Assembly (NCBI GenBank): GCA_900543345.1
Contig: UQRJ01000211.1
Location: forward strand, 1 to 5,452
DNA length: 5,452 nucleotides
Reading direction: 5' to 3'
From: an uncultured Sporolactobacillus sp.
Lineage (GTDB): Bacteria; Bacillota; Bacilli; Bacillales; Sporolactobacillaceae
The position numbers and the translations under genes are program-made. Below are positions 1 to 5,452 of this stretch, piece by piece. The stretch's first letter is position 1, and every line of letters starts with the position of its first letter. The notes below the pieces were generated by a model. It made no database searches and was not told where the DNA came from. It saw only the letters and a program-made list of their open reading frames with translations.

Positions 1-50
1 TACGAGGTGTCTTAGGGTCTCGTGGGCTCGGAGATGTGTATAAGAGACAG
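1..50. other. Nextera i7 adapter, not genomic
   Basis: This is synthetic library sequence. Positions 32-50 are the 19-base Tn5 mosaic end AGATGTGTATAAGAGACAG, 17-31 are the i7-side sequence GTCTCGTGGGCTCGG, 9-16 are an 8-base index (GTCTTAGG, the reverse complement of CCTAAGAC, which I recall as a Nextera XT v2 i7 index), and 1-8 are the end of the flow-cell primer with one mismatch (G at 7 where A is expected). Genomic sequence starts at 51. On the minus strand the adapter adds 12 false residues (LSLIHISEPTRP) to the end of EfeB before a chance stop at 12-14. Confidence 0.98.
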
Positions 51-1238
51 GAACAAGCCAGTGGCGATATGGTCAATGTACTCATTCAGTGCGTCGTAGC
101 GGCCGAGAATCCGCAGCATGTGGATGAAGCTGTCTTGCGGCTTGTTCTGAAACGCGATGAACAGTAGTCCGGCGTTCAAGTGGCCGGTGGCGGGATCGAT
201 CCCGTTTGTATAGGAGAACGGTCGCCGGAAAATTTCTTTGCCCGTCTTATGGTTCAGGTAAACATGAGAATCGGTCGGTAATTTATCCATGCGGATCGAT
301 TCTTTTTCGTGCGTCCGGCCGAATGGTGCGCCGGTGTCCTTTTTTCTGCCGAAGACGTTTTCTTGATCGCGGAACGAGTCGCGATCCCATGTCTCGATAT
401 TCATGCGGATCTTCCGGTAGCCGAGATAGGTACCGCCGCGCATCCAGCGCGGTTCGTTGTCTCCGGTCCAGATGACGCGCTTTTGTGCTTTGACATCGCT
501 GGGCTCAATGTTCGCCGTCCCGTCCTTGAAACCGAATAGGTTGCGCGGTGTACCTTTTTTCGGTTTACTCAGAAAGCCACTTTCCATCCATCTAAGATTG
601 GCCGTTCCGACTGCTTCCTTAGTCAGGTTGCGCAGCGCATGAAAGGCGACCTGCTGAACGTCGGCACACACCTGCACGCAGATATCGCCGTTAGAAATAG
701 CCGGGTCCAACGTTTCATGGGCCAGTTTCGGCATCGGCGTCAGCTGCTTCGGCAGCCGCTTGGCCAGTCCGAAACGGTCGTTGCCGTTGCGGAGAAAAAA
801 AGAATAACCGAGGCCGAAGGTAATGGTGAGATTGGCCGGACCGAGCTCCCGTGCTTCGTTCGTATCGTTCGGCGGCAGATCGGGATTGCGGCTGTTTGCT
901 TCGCGCTTGCCGGCGGTGAGTGTTTCCGTCAGCTGCGACCAGCGGATAAACAGCGCCATCACTTTCGAAACGTCGTTGCCGACTGAACCGTCGATATCGA
1001 AGGCCGCCAGATAGCCGTAGCTTTGGTGCGGTGTCACGATGCCCGACTGATGCGCACCGTAGAACGGAACGACGGCCGCAGCAGCCTTGCCTTCTTTGCT
1101 CCCGCTGAGCATTTCGTAAGCGGCACCGACGCCGCTGGCGCCAAGTGCCAGTCCGCCGCCGGCCAGCGCGGTCAGCTTCAGCATCTCCCGGCGGGTCATG
1201 CCGTTTTGCGGATCGTGATGAAGCTCTTTCTTGCTCAT
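51..1238 (-). CDS. efeB: EfeB: Tat-exported DyP-type haem peroxidase, 3' end missing
   Basis: This is the deferrochelatase/peroxidase of the EfeUOB iron-uptake system (YwbN in Bacillus), which in the known model oxidises ferrous iron outside the membrane so that EfeO and EfeU can take up the ferric ion. The N-terminus has a twin-arginine signal (T15-R16-R17-E-M-L-K, then a Gly/Ala/Leu-rich stretch to about residue 40), so the protein is exported folded with its haem. The DyP hallmark GxxDG is G236-F-K-D239-G240, with D239 the expected catalytic acid. H325 in the SHVYL segment is the likely proximal haem ligand, and R338/R339 fit the conserved distal Arg region. The start at 1238 is supported by GGAG at 1249-1252 with a 10-base spacer. 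There are 396 genuine residues. Bacillus homologues are near 416, so about 20 C-terminal residues lie beyond the contig. It is the last gene of the visible operon. Confidence 0.96.
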
Positions 1239-1248
1239 GATGCATCAT

Positions 1249-1252
1249 CTCC
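1249..1252 (-). promoter_or_regulatory. Ribosome-binding site of efeB
   Basis: On the minus strand GGAG lies 10 bases before the ATG at 1238, inside the 19-base gap after the efeO stop. It favours the first Met over the internal Met at residue 14, which sits directly before the twin-arginine motif. Confidence 0.7.
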
Positions 1253-1257
1253 GGCGA

Positions 1258-2415
1258 TTAGAAAATTTTTGCGGTTTGCGCCATCAATTTCGACAATTTG
1301 CTGAGTTCATTGCTCATGCGGCGGATCTGCTGCTTATTCAGCGTCGAATAGTCCGTATAGACGTCGTCCGATTTTTTATATTGGATCATTTCTTTATCAA
1401 ATGCTTGCAGCTGCTTGTCAATGCGCTTGGCCAGATCTTTATGGCCTTCATTCAGCGCCGGAATGGCGGCCTGATACACAGCTTCCGAACCGTCGACATT
1501 GGCTTGCAGATCGACCAGATCGGTATGAGAATACCGTTCCTCTTCACCGGTAATCTTCGAGGTTGCCGCTTCTTCAAGCAGGTCCATCGCACCGGCGACC
1601 ATGGCTTTCGGCTTCAGCTTGAATGTTTTGGCCTTGGTCTGCAATTCATCGACATCTTTGACCAGCTGATCGGCGTACTTGCCTTGGCCGTTCAAATTCT
1701 TGTCCTGCCAAAGCGCTTTTTCAATCTCATGGAATCCGGTCCATTTCGATCGGTCGTCAACATCGTTGATCCGGGCGTCGATCCGCGGGTCGAGATCGCC
1801 GAAACTTTCGGCGATCGGTTCGATACGTTCGTAGTAAATCCGCGGTTTGCTGTAGAGCGTCTTCGCTTTGTCAATATCGCCGTCTTTGACCGCCTGCGCG
1901 AACGGTTTTGTGTATTTAACGAGTAGGTCGATCTGCTCATTGACATAGTTCTGATAATTTTTTACGGCTAGATTCATTGTTTTCGACGATTGGGTCTTGG
2001 TTTCCTTAGCTGACTTCAAATCGGTAAGTTGTTCGGCGAGCAGGTTGCTGTTTTCCTTCATCTGTTTCAGATCCGGATTTGCCAGATTGGATTGGGCGTA
2101 AATCGGCTGCTGATAGCGCTCGATTTTAGCGTATTGCAGCGGATAACGGTCGCGAACGCCGTTCTCGTAGGACAACCATTGTGAATTAATTGCCTTGCCG
2201 TATTTTTTGGCGGCTTGCTTGTCGCTTTTTTCCAACGCACGCATCAATTTCTTGTTTAGGTCCTGCATCTTAACCGTACCTTGCTTGACCGGATCGTTCG
2301 TCTTCCGTTCGGTTTTGGCGGAAGAGTCAGCGCTTTTCTGGCAGCCGGCGGCCAGCGGCAGAAGCATGATGACCGCTAGCAGCAACATCACGATGGCTTT
2401 GCTATATTTTGTCAT
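1258..2415 (-). CDS. efeO: EfeO: iron-binding lipoprotein, M75 (imelysin-like) type
   Basis: This is the extracytoplasmic iron-binding component of EfeUOB (YwbM in Bacillus); it is thought to take ferric iron produced by EfeB and pass it to EfeU. The 385 residues match the Bacillus length. Residues 1-25 are a lipoprotein signal peptide ending LAAGC, with C25 the predicted lipidated residue, so the mature protein is membrane-anchored. Residues about 48-130 form a helical segment with W80 in a WLSYE motif. The rest is the M75 peptidase-like domain, with its HxxE metal-binding motif at H229-E-I-E232. There is no N-terminal cupredoxin domain such as E. coli EfeO has, so this is the short M75-only form. 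The start codon overlaps the efeU stop (TGA at 2412-2414, ATG at 2413-2415), which suggests translational coupling. An AGGA at 2422-2425, six bases upstream, supports the start. Confidence 0.95.
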   Translation of the reverse strand: MTKYSKAIVMLLLAVIMLLPLAAGCQKSADSSAKTERKTNDPVKQGTVKMQDLNKKLMRALEKSDKQAAKKYGKAINSQWLSYENGVRDRYPLQYAKIERYQQPIYAQSNLANPDLKQMKENSNLLAEQLTDLKSAKETKTQSSKTMNLAVKNYQNYVNEQIDLLVKYTKPFAQAVKDGDIDKAKTLYSKPRIYYERIEPIAESFGDLDPRIDARINDVDDRSKWTGFHEIEKALWQDKNLNGQGKYADQLVKDVDELQTKAKTFKLKPKAMVAGAMDLLEEAATSKITGEEERYSHTDLVDLQANVDGSEAVYQAAIPALNEGHKDLAKRIDKQLQAFDKEMIQYKKSDDVYTDYSTLNKQQIRRMSNELSKLSKLMAQTAKIF

Positions 2416-3893
2416 TTGCTTTCCTGTGCCCCCTTGGCGGATGATTGATGTTTAAAAATGGCAGGTAGCTGCTCTTTTAGCAAAATAACGAGCATGATGA
2501 TTAAAAATAGGGCCTGTGGGATCGTACTGTACCACGACGGGAAAATACTCAGACTATTCACCGATGGCAATGCATCCGATACGGTTGACGGCAGCACGCC
2601 GGCCATTTGCAGGCTGTGAATGCCCGATCCCATGAACTTGAAGCAGAGGTAAAAAACGATCAGGCTTGAAACAAGGAAAAACGGGCGTAGTGGCAGCAGC
2701 ACGCCGATTTTCAACATCAGAAAACCAATGACGACCAACGCCCCAAAACCGGCGGCGATGCCGAGAATGAGCTGTCCGGTCGGCATGCGTCCGGCCATAC
2801 CGATTAAGAAAATAACCGTTTCCATCCCTTCGCGGAGGACGGCGATGAAAGCGAGCAGAGCGAAAGAAAACATCCGCCGCCGGGTGAGCGCCTGTTGCGT
2901 CTTGGAACGAAGGAACGCGTTCCAGCGCTTGATATCGGCGTTGCGATGCAGCCACCAGCCGACGTACAGCAGCATCAGACTGGCAATGACGCCCGACCAA
3001 CCGTTAATGAGCGAATTATTATTGCCGAAAGCGGTGACGGTCAGAAAGAGGGTGACGGCCGCGCCGACTGCTGTACAGACAAGCACGGCGAGTGCGGTCC
3101 CGCTCCAAATCCATCGCTTTGCCTGACGAGAATCGGCTTTCTTAGCAAAGGTCAGCAGCGCGCCGATGACCAGCAGCGCCTCCATCCCTTCACGGATCGG
3201 AATCAGCGCCGCGTCCCAGACGCCGTAATTCGCGGTTGCCAGCGGTTCCAGGTTTGCGATCATTTTCTTGATCATCGGAAGCGCTTTCTCTCTTGTGGCA
3301 GGATTCCCCAGATAGGCGTCCATCATCACGAGCTCTTTTTCCGATTCGGTGTAGATTGCCTGCGACTGACTGACGACGTCGCCTTCGACCGACAACCAAT
3401 CCTGTTGCAGTTGCTTGACTTGCGTGGCCGCCGTCGCCCAGTCACCCGACTGCATGGCGGTACGGGTGTTGTCCAGCTCGGTGATATAGGCGGTCAGGGA
3501 GTGGTGCCTGCTCTTTGCCGTTCCGCCGTAAAGGCCGCTTTGATAGTCCTGCAGTGTCTGGCGGATGGCTTCGATATGCTTTAGGGCGTCGCTTTGGCGA
3601 TCATTCAGCAACGCAATCGAGGCCGATCCGACCGATTGGCTTAAATCAATCGACGCATCAGGCGACGCATTGGCAATTTGGGCCTTATGCCGTTGCCACC
3701 ATACTTTAAATGAAGAAAATGAGTGTTCGGCCGTTGTCTTTTGCCCATTTTTTAATGCGGCGGCGGTTGCTTGTAACGTTTTCAATGCCGGCGCGACAGC
3801 CACACGGTCCTTAGCCGATGCTGAAATGGGAATAAAAGCCAGAATGATTGCCAGCAGACAGATCAGTGTGCCGCCCCGCTTAACAAGGGACAT
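2412..3893 (-). CDS. efeU: EfeU: FTR1-family ferric iron permease with extracytoplasmic N-terminal domain
   Basis: This is the membrane permease of the EfeUOB system (YwbL in Bacillus), homologous to yeast Ftr1. The 493 residues include a Sec signal peptide (1-27, likely cut after ASA27). A predicted helical extracytoplasmic domain of about 200 residues follows, then about seven membrane segments (roughly 229-249, 262-288, 297-317, 341-366, 372-398, 403-421, 455-471). Both iron-binding REGME motifs of the REXXE type are intact: R234-E238 in the first segment and R354-E358 in the fourth. The N-terminal domain holds two copies of a repeat, centred on W66 and W166, that also occurs in EfeO. It is the first gene of the operon; the Fur box and an excellent ribosome-binding site lie directly upstream and its stop overlaps efeO. 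No frameshift or missing motif is seen. Confidence 0.96.
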   Translation of the reverse strand: MSLVKRGGTLICLLAIILAFIPISASAKDRVAVAPALKTLQATAAALKNGQKTTAEHSFSSFKVWWQRHKAQIANASPDASIDLSQSVGSASIALLNDRQSDALKHIEAIRQTLQDYQSGLYGGTAKSRHHSLTAYITELDNTRTAMQSGDWATAATQVKQLQQDWLSVEGDVVSQSQAIYTESEKELVMMDAYLGNPATREKALPMIKKMIANLEPLATANYGVWDAALIPIREGMEALLVIGALLTFAKKADSRQAKRWIWSGTALAVLVCTAVGAAVTLFLTVTAFGNNNSLINGWSGVIASLMLLYVGWWLHRNADIKRWNAFLRSKTQQALTRRRMFSFALLAFIAVLREGMETVIFLIGMAGRMPTGQLILGIAAGFGALVVIGFLMLKIGVLLPLRPFFLVSSLIVFYLCFKFMGSGIHSLQMAGVLPSTVSDALPSVNSLSIFPSWYSTIPQALFLIIMLVILLKEQLPAIFKHQSSAKGAQESK

Positions 3894-3904
3894 GATTTAT
3901 CCAG

Positions 3905-3913
3905 CACCTCCTT
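3905..3913 (-). promoter_or_regulatory. Strong ribosome-binding site of efeU
   Basis: On the minus strand this reads AAGGAGGTG, a near-perfect complement to the 3' end of Firmicute 16S rRNA, 11 bases before the ATG at 3893. It fixes the efeU start and points to a Gram-positive host. Confidence 0.85.
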
Positions 3914-3925
3914 AACATTTGAGGA

Positions 3926-3940
3926 TGATAATCATTATCA
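3926..3940 (-). promoter_or_regulatory. Fur box (perfect 7-1-7 palindrome)
   Basis: The plus strand reads TGATAATCATTATCA, a perfect TGATAAT-N-ATTATCA inverted repeat, which is the Bacillus-type Fur operator. The 19 bases at 3921-3939 also match the classical consensus GATAATGATAATCATTATC at 17 positions by my count. The box lies between the predicted efeU -10 element and the ribosome-binding site, centred about 15 bases downstream of the expected transcription start. Iron-loaded Fur bound there would block transcription of efeUOB. Its distance from the plus-strand protease gene (over 200 bases) makes control of that gene doubtful. Confidence 0.93.
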
Positions 3941-3954
3941 GTATGGCAATTTTC

Positions 3955-3983
3955 AGTGTAGTATTATTTTATAAAACAGTCAA
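3955..3983 (-). promoter_or_regulatory. Predicted sigma-A promoter of efeUOB
   Basis: On the minus strand there is a -35 element TTGACT (3978-3983, five of six to consensus), a 17-base spacer, and a -10 element TACACT (3955-3960, four of six). The expected start is near 3948, which puts the Fur box in the early transcribed region. The -10 is weak, but the ideal spacing and the AT-rich tract upstream support the call. Confidence 0.6.
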
Positions 3984-4010
3984 TTAAAATTCATTAAAAT
4001 CTATTAATAT
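3981..4010. repeat. Phased AT tracts, likely UP element of the efeU promoter
   Basis: Three consecutive 10-base units (CAATTAAAAT, TCATTAAAAT, CTATTAATAT) repeat in step with the DNA helix. They abut the efeU -35 hexamer, overlapping it by three bases. A further ATTAAAAT lies at 4027-4034. Helically phased A/T tracts just upstream of -35 are typical of UP elements that bind the RNA polymerase alpha subunit or bend DNA. The function is inferred from position and composition. Confidence 0.45.
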
Positions 4011-4152
4011 GTGACAGTGTTCATAGATTAAAATGGTCGGCGCTAAAATTGGACGCGTGGGCGATTGAAAATTGACATTGGTGGAACGAATATGCTGAAA
4101 TGGAGGATGAAATCGCGAGGTCGATCATCAGCGAGTCAAAGGGGTGATGAAG
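4011..4152. other. Intergenic leader before the protease gene, no firm promoter found
   Basis: This is the remainder of the divergent gap between efeU and the plus-strand protease gene. A perfect -35-like TTGACA is at 4072-4077, but no good -10 lies 16-18 bases on; the best TATGCT (4091-4096) is only 13 bases away, so I do not call a promoter. A short plus-strand reading frame (ATG at 4100, TGA at 4145-4147, 15 codons) overlaps the first bases of the next gene's start region. It has no convincing ribosome-binding site and may be chance. Confidence 0.4.
4138..4144 (+). promoter_or_regulatory. Ribosome-binding site deciding the protease start at 4153
   Basis: AAAGGGG lies 8 bases before the ATG at 4153. 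The in-frame GTG at 4144 overlaps this site and the ATG at 4147 is only 2 bases away, so 4153 is the best-supported start. Confidence 0.6.
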
Positions 4153-5112
4153 ATGGATGAGCAAATAAAGCAGCGACAGTCGATTAAGAAGGCAATTGCC
4201 GGTCTTGGTGCGATGCTTTTGCTTCAGGAGGGGCTTATGCTTGTTGTCATTATTCAATATTATGCCTTATTGCTAGTTGCCGCGGCGCTCATGCCCGCAC
4301 CCGTCGGCGGGGACGCGGACCTTTTGTCGCCTCTGTTTAATCGTATGGATCAGGACGGATTGCCGATGATTCTGGCGGTAATCATTGCTTTTATCCCAAT
4401 ACTCGGTTATCGTGGACGGACATTTTTCAAACACGATCTGGCAGCGGGCGGGAGCAAATTCGGCGTACGTGTCTTTTGCATCGGTCTGCTGTTTGTGCTC
4501 GGTTTGAACACCGTTTTTTCCCCGCTGCTGGGCTTGACCGAATGGCTGTTGAATCAGTTCGGCCTAACAGCCGCTCCTTCGCGGGACGTACTCGCGGGCT
4601 CGACAACGTTAAGCATGTTTCTCTACGCTTGTTTGATCGGGCCGGTGTTTGAAGAATTGCTCTATCGTGGCGCGGTACTACATAGTTTGGAACGATTCGG
4701 TAAGCGGTTTGCTGTCGGTGCCTCGGCATTGCTGTTCGGGATGATGCATGGCAATATCATTCAAATTCCGATGGCCGTCGTTGTTGGATTGGTGCTCGGC
4801 TATTTGGCGCTGCACTATTCCGTTCGGCTGACGATTCCGATCCACATGGCGAATAATCTGATCAGCGAAGCATTGACTGCCGTTCCCGGGAGCAAGCTTG
4901 CTGCGTTGCTAGATGGGACGCTGACCGTCTTCCTTTGCCTGCTTATGGCGATCTTTCTCTATCGAAGGCGCCGGCGGCTGGCGGAGTATCTGCGCATCGC
5001 CCGTCGCCGGCCAAGCGGACGGATCTGGCGTTACTTTTTCACTTCGATTCCGATTGTTCTCTTGCTGCTCTCCAATATCGCCGCCGTGCTGCTTGGCGTT
5101 GAAAGGAAATAA
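4153..5112 (+). CDS. CPBP-family (Abi/CAAX-like) intramembrane metalloprotease
   Basis: This is a multi-pass membrane protein of 319 residues from the chosen ATG. It carries all three motifs of the CPBP glutamic-type/metal-dependent intramembrane protease family: EExxxR as E167-E168-L-L-Y-R172, FxxxH as F195-G-M-M-H199, and HxxxN as H231-M-A-N-N235. The catalytic residues are therefore present. Hydrophobic segments appear near 16-47, 70-86, 104-126, 152-165, 185-220, 251-270 and 297-313. A strongly basic cytoplasmic-type stretch with five consecutive arginines (about 271-290) precedes the last membrane segment. Family members include eukaryotic CAAX prenyl proteases and bacterial proteins linked to bacteriocin immunity, secretion and cell-envelope functions; the substrate cannot be read from the sequence. 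It is divergent from efeUOB and followed by its own terminator, so it is probably transcribed alone. A functional link to iron uptake is not shown. Confidence 0.9.
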   Translation: MDEQIKQRQSIKKAIAGLGAMLLLQEGLMLVVIIQYYALLLVAAALMPAPVGGDADLLSPLFNRMDQDGLPMILAVIIAFIPILGYRGRTFFKHDLAAGGSKFGVRVFCIGLLFVLGLNTVFSPLLGLTEWLLNQFGLTAAPSRDVLAGSTTLSMFLYACLIGPVFEELLYRGAVLHSLERFGKRFAVGASALLFGMMHGNIIQIPMAVVVGLVLGYLALHYSVRLTIPIHMANNLISEALTAVPGSKLAALLDGTLTVFLCLLMAIFLYRRRRRLAEYLRIARRRPSGRIWRYFFTSIPIVLLLLSNIAAVLLGVERK

Positions 5113-5179
5113 GCGGCCGATCATACCTGTTTAAACGGGAAGGCTATTTCCATCCGCACCGCCTTTATTCGGCAAGTTG

Positions 5180-5199
5180 GCGGGCAAATCCCGCTTTTT
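5180..5199 (+). terminator. Intrinsic terminator after the protease gene
   Basis: GCGGG (5180-5184) and CCCGC (5190-5194) form a five-pair G/C stem around the loop CAAAT, with one more possible G-T pair, followed directly by TTTTT (5195-5199). It lies 67 bases after the protease stop. The stem is short, so strength is uncertain, but the layout is right for rho-independent termination on the plus strand. On the minus strand there is no T run after the stem. Confidence 0.6.
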
Positions 5200-5406
5200 G
5201 CGGATATCTCCGTCTTTGTGCGCAGCTATTCGCCTTCAAAGCGCGACATCCGTCCCGTTAGAACGGTCCGTCTCCGCGTCGGTTCATTCGTTCTTGCATA
5301 GAACATGCTTTTTCGACAGCTTTTAGCCGTATCGCTGACGGCGATCGTCCTGCTATCAATCTGCCGCATTAAAGATCCGATCATTTTTACGGTATACGCC
5401 CTAAGT
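5200..5406. other. Contig-edge segment with two ambiguous partial reading frames
   Basis: Two conflicting open frames run off the edge. On the plus strand, ATG at 5305 opens 34 codons to the adapter junction (MLFRQLLAVSLTAIVLL then SICRIKDP and a second hydrophobic stretch), which resembles the start of a membrane protein but has no visible ribosome-binding site. On the minus strand, a frame open from 5406 ends in TAG at 5226-5228 and gives about 59 polar, Arg/Ser/Thr-rich residues. Its codons start with purines more often, which mildly favours it, but the product matches nothing I recognise. I cannot decide between them, and neither may be a gene. Confidence 0.3.
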
Positions 5407-5452
5407 CTGTCTCTTATACACATCTCCGAGCCCACGAGACCCTAAGACATCT
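5407..5452. other. Nextera i7 adapter, not genomic
   Basis: This is synthetic sequence: the Tn5 mosaic end CTGTCTCTTATACACATCT (5407-5425), the i7-side CCGAGCCCACGAGAC (5426-5440), index CCTAAGAC (5441-5448) and the first bases of the flow-cell primer (ATCT). It is the inverted copy of the adapter at 5-50, with the same index. On the minus strand it encodes a false start, MGSEMCIRDR, fused to the partial frame ending at 5226. Confidence 0.98.

Noticed and set aside
715..1248. Long minus-strand frame overlapping efeB (177 codons)
   Set aside because: It overlaps efeB out of frame, and its product is rich in Arg/Gln with no recognisable domain; efeB has clear Tat and DyP motifs in the other frame.
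1231..1926. Plus-strand frame of 231 codons opposite efeO
   Set aside because: It is the antisense shadow of efeO; the product is low-information and has no ribosome-binding site, while EfeO is a clear family member.
2895..3584. Plus-strand frame of 229 codons opposite efeU
   Set aside because: It is antisense to the permease and has no domain or start signal.
4072..4096. TTGACA plus TATGCT as a promoter for the protease
   Set aside because: The spacer is only 13 bases, too short for a sigma-A promoter.
4021..4257. Minus-strand frame of 78 codons across the intergenic gap and protease start
   Set aside because: It has no ribosome-binding site, overlaps the real protease gene, and has a composition typical of antisense translation.
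5128..5140. Small inverted repeat TGTTTAAACGGG region just after the protease stop as a terminator
   Set aside because: The stem is weak and AT-rich at its centre and has no T run after it; the hairpin at 5180-5199 is a better candidate.
1..5452. CRISPR array, tRNA, rRNA, insertion sequence or phage gene
   Set aside because: No regularly spaced repeats, RNA gene features or transposase/integrase motifs were seen; the only Tn5-like sequence is the adapter.

Overview
The window is an assembled contig from a Gram-positive, Bacillales-like (Firmicutes) bacterium, capped at both ends by synthetic Nextera sequencing adapter. Genomic DNA runs from 51 to 5406. The assignment to Firmicutes rests on three things: the gene order and domain types match the Bacillus ywbL-ywbM-ywbN locus (an EfeU with a long extracytoplasmic N-terminus, a lipoprotein EfeO with only the M75 domain, and a Tat-exported EfeB); the ribosome-binding sites are strong and AGGAGG-like; and the Fur box is a perfect 7-1-7 Bacillus-type palindrome. 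Base composition looks close to 50% GC, higher than Bacillus subtilis. I cannot name the genus.

Minus strand, 3983 down to 51: a compact iron-uptake operon, efeU-efeO-efeB. A promoter with an AT-rich upstream element (about 3955-4010) is followed by the Fur operator (3926-3940) and a strong ribosome-binding site. efeU encodes the FTR1-type ferric-iron permease. efeO overlaps the end of efeU by 4 bases and encodes an iron-binding lipoprotein. efeB starts 19 bases after efeO and encodes a Tat-exported DyP-type haem peroxidase. In the known model for this system, EfeB oxidises ferrous iron outside the membrane, EfeO binds the ferric ion, and EfeU moves it across the membrane; Fur shuts the operon off when iron is plentiful. 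efeB lacks only about its last 20 codons because the contig ends there.

Plus strand, 4153-5112: a divergently transcribed CPBP-family (Abi/CAAX-like) membrane protease with all three catalytic motifs, followed by a short intrinsic terminator (5180-5199). The last roughly 200 bases of genomic DNA hold only ambiguous partial reading frames.

I see no new defence, mobile or biosynthetic system here. The points most worth a second look are a helical repeat shared by EfeU (two copies) and EfeO (one copy) with exactly conserved spacing, the architecture of the Fur-regulated promoter, and the adapter ends, which mimic transposon terminal inverted repeats and add false residues to predicted proteins.
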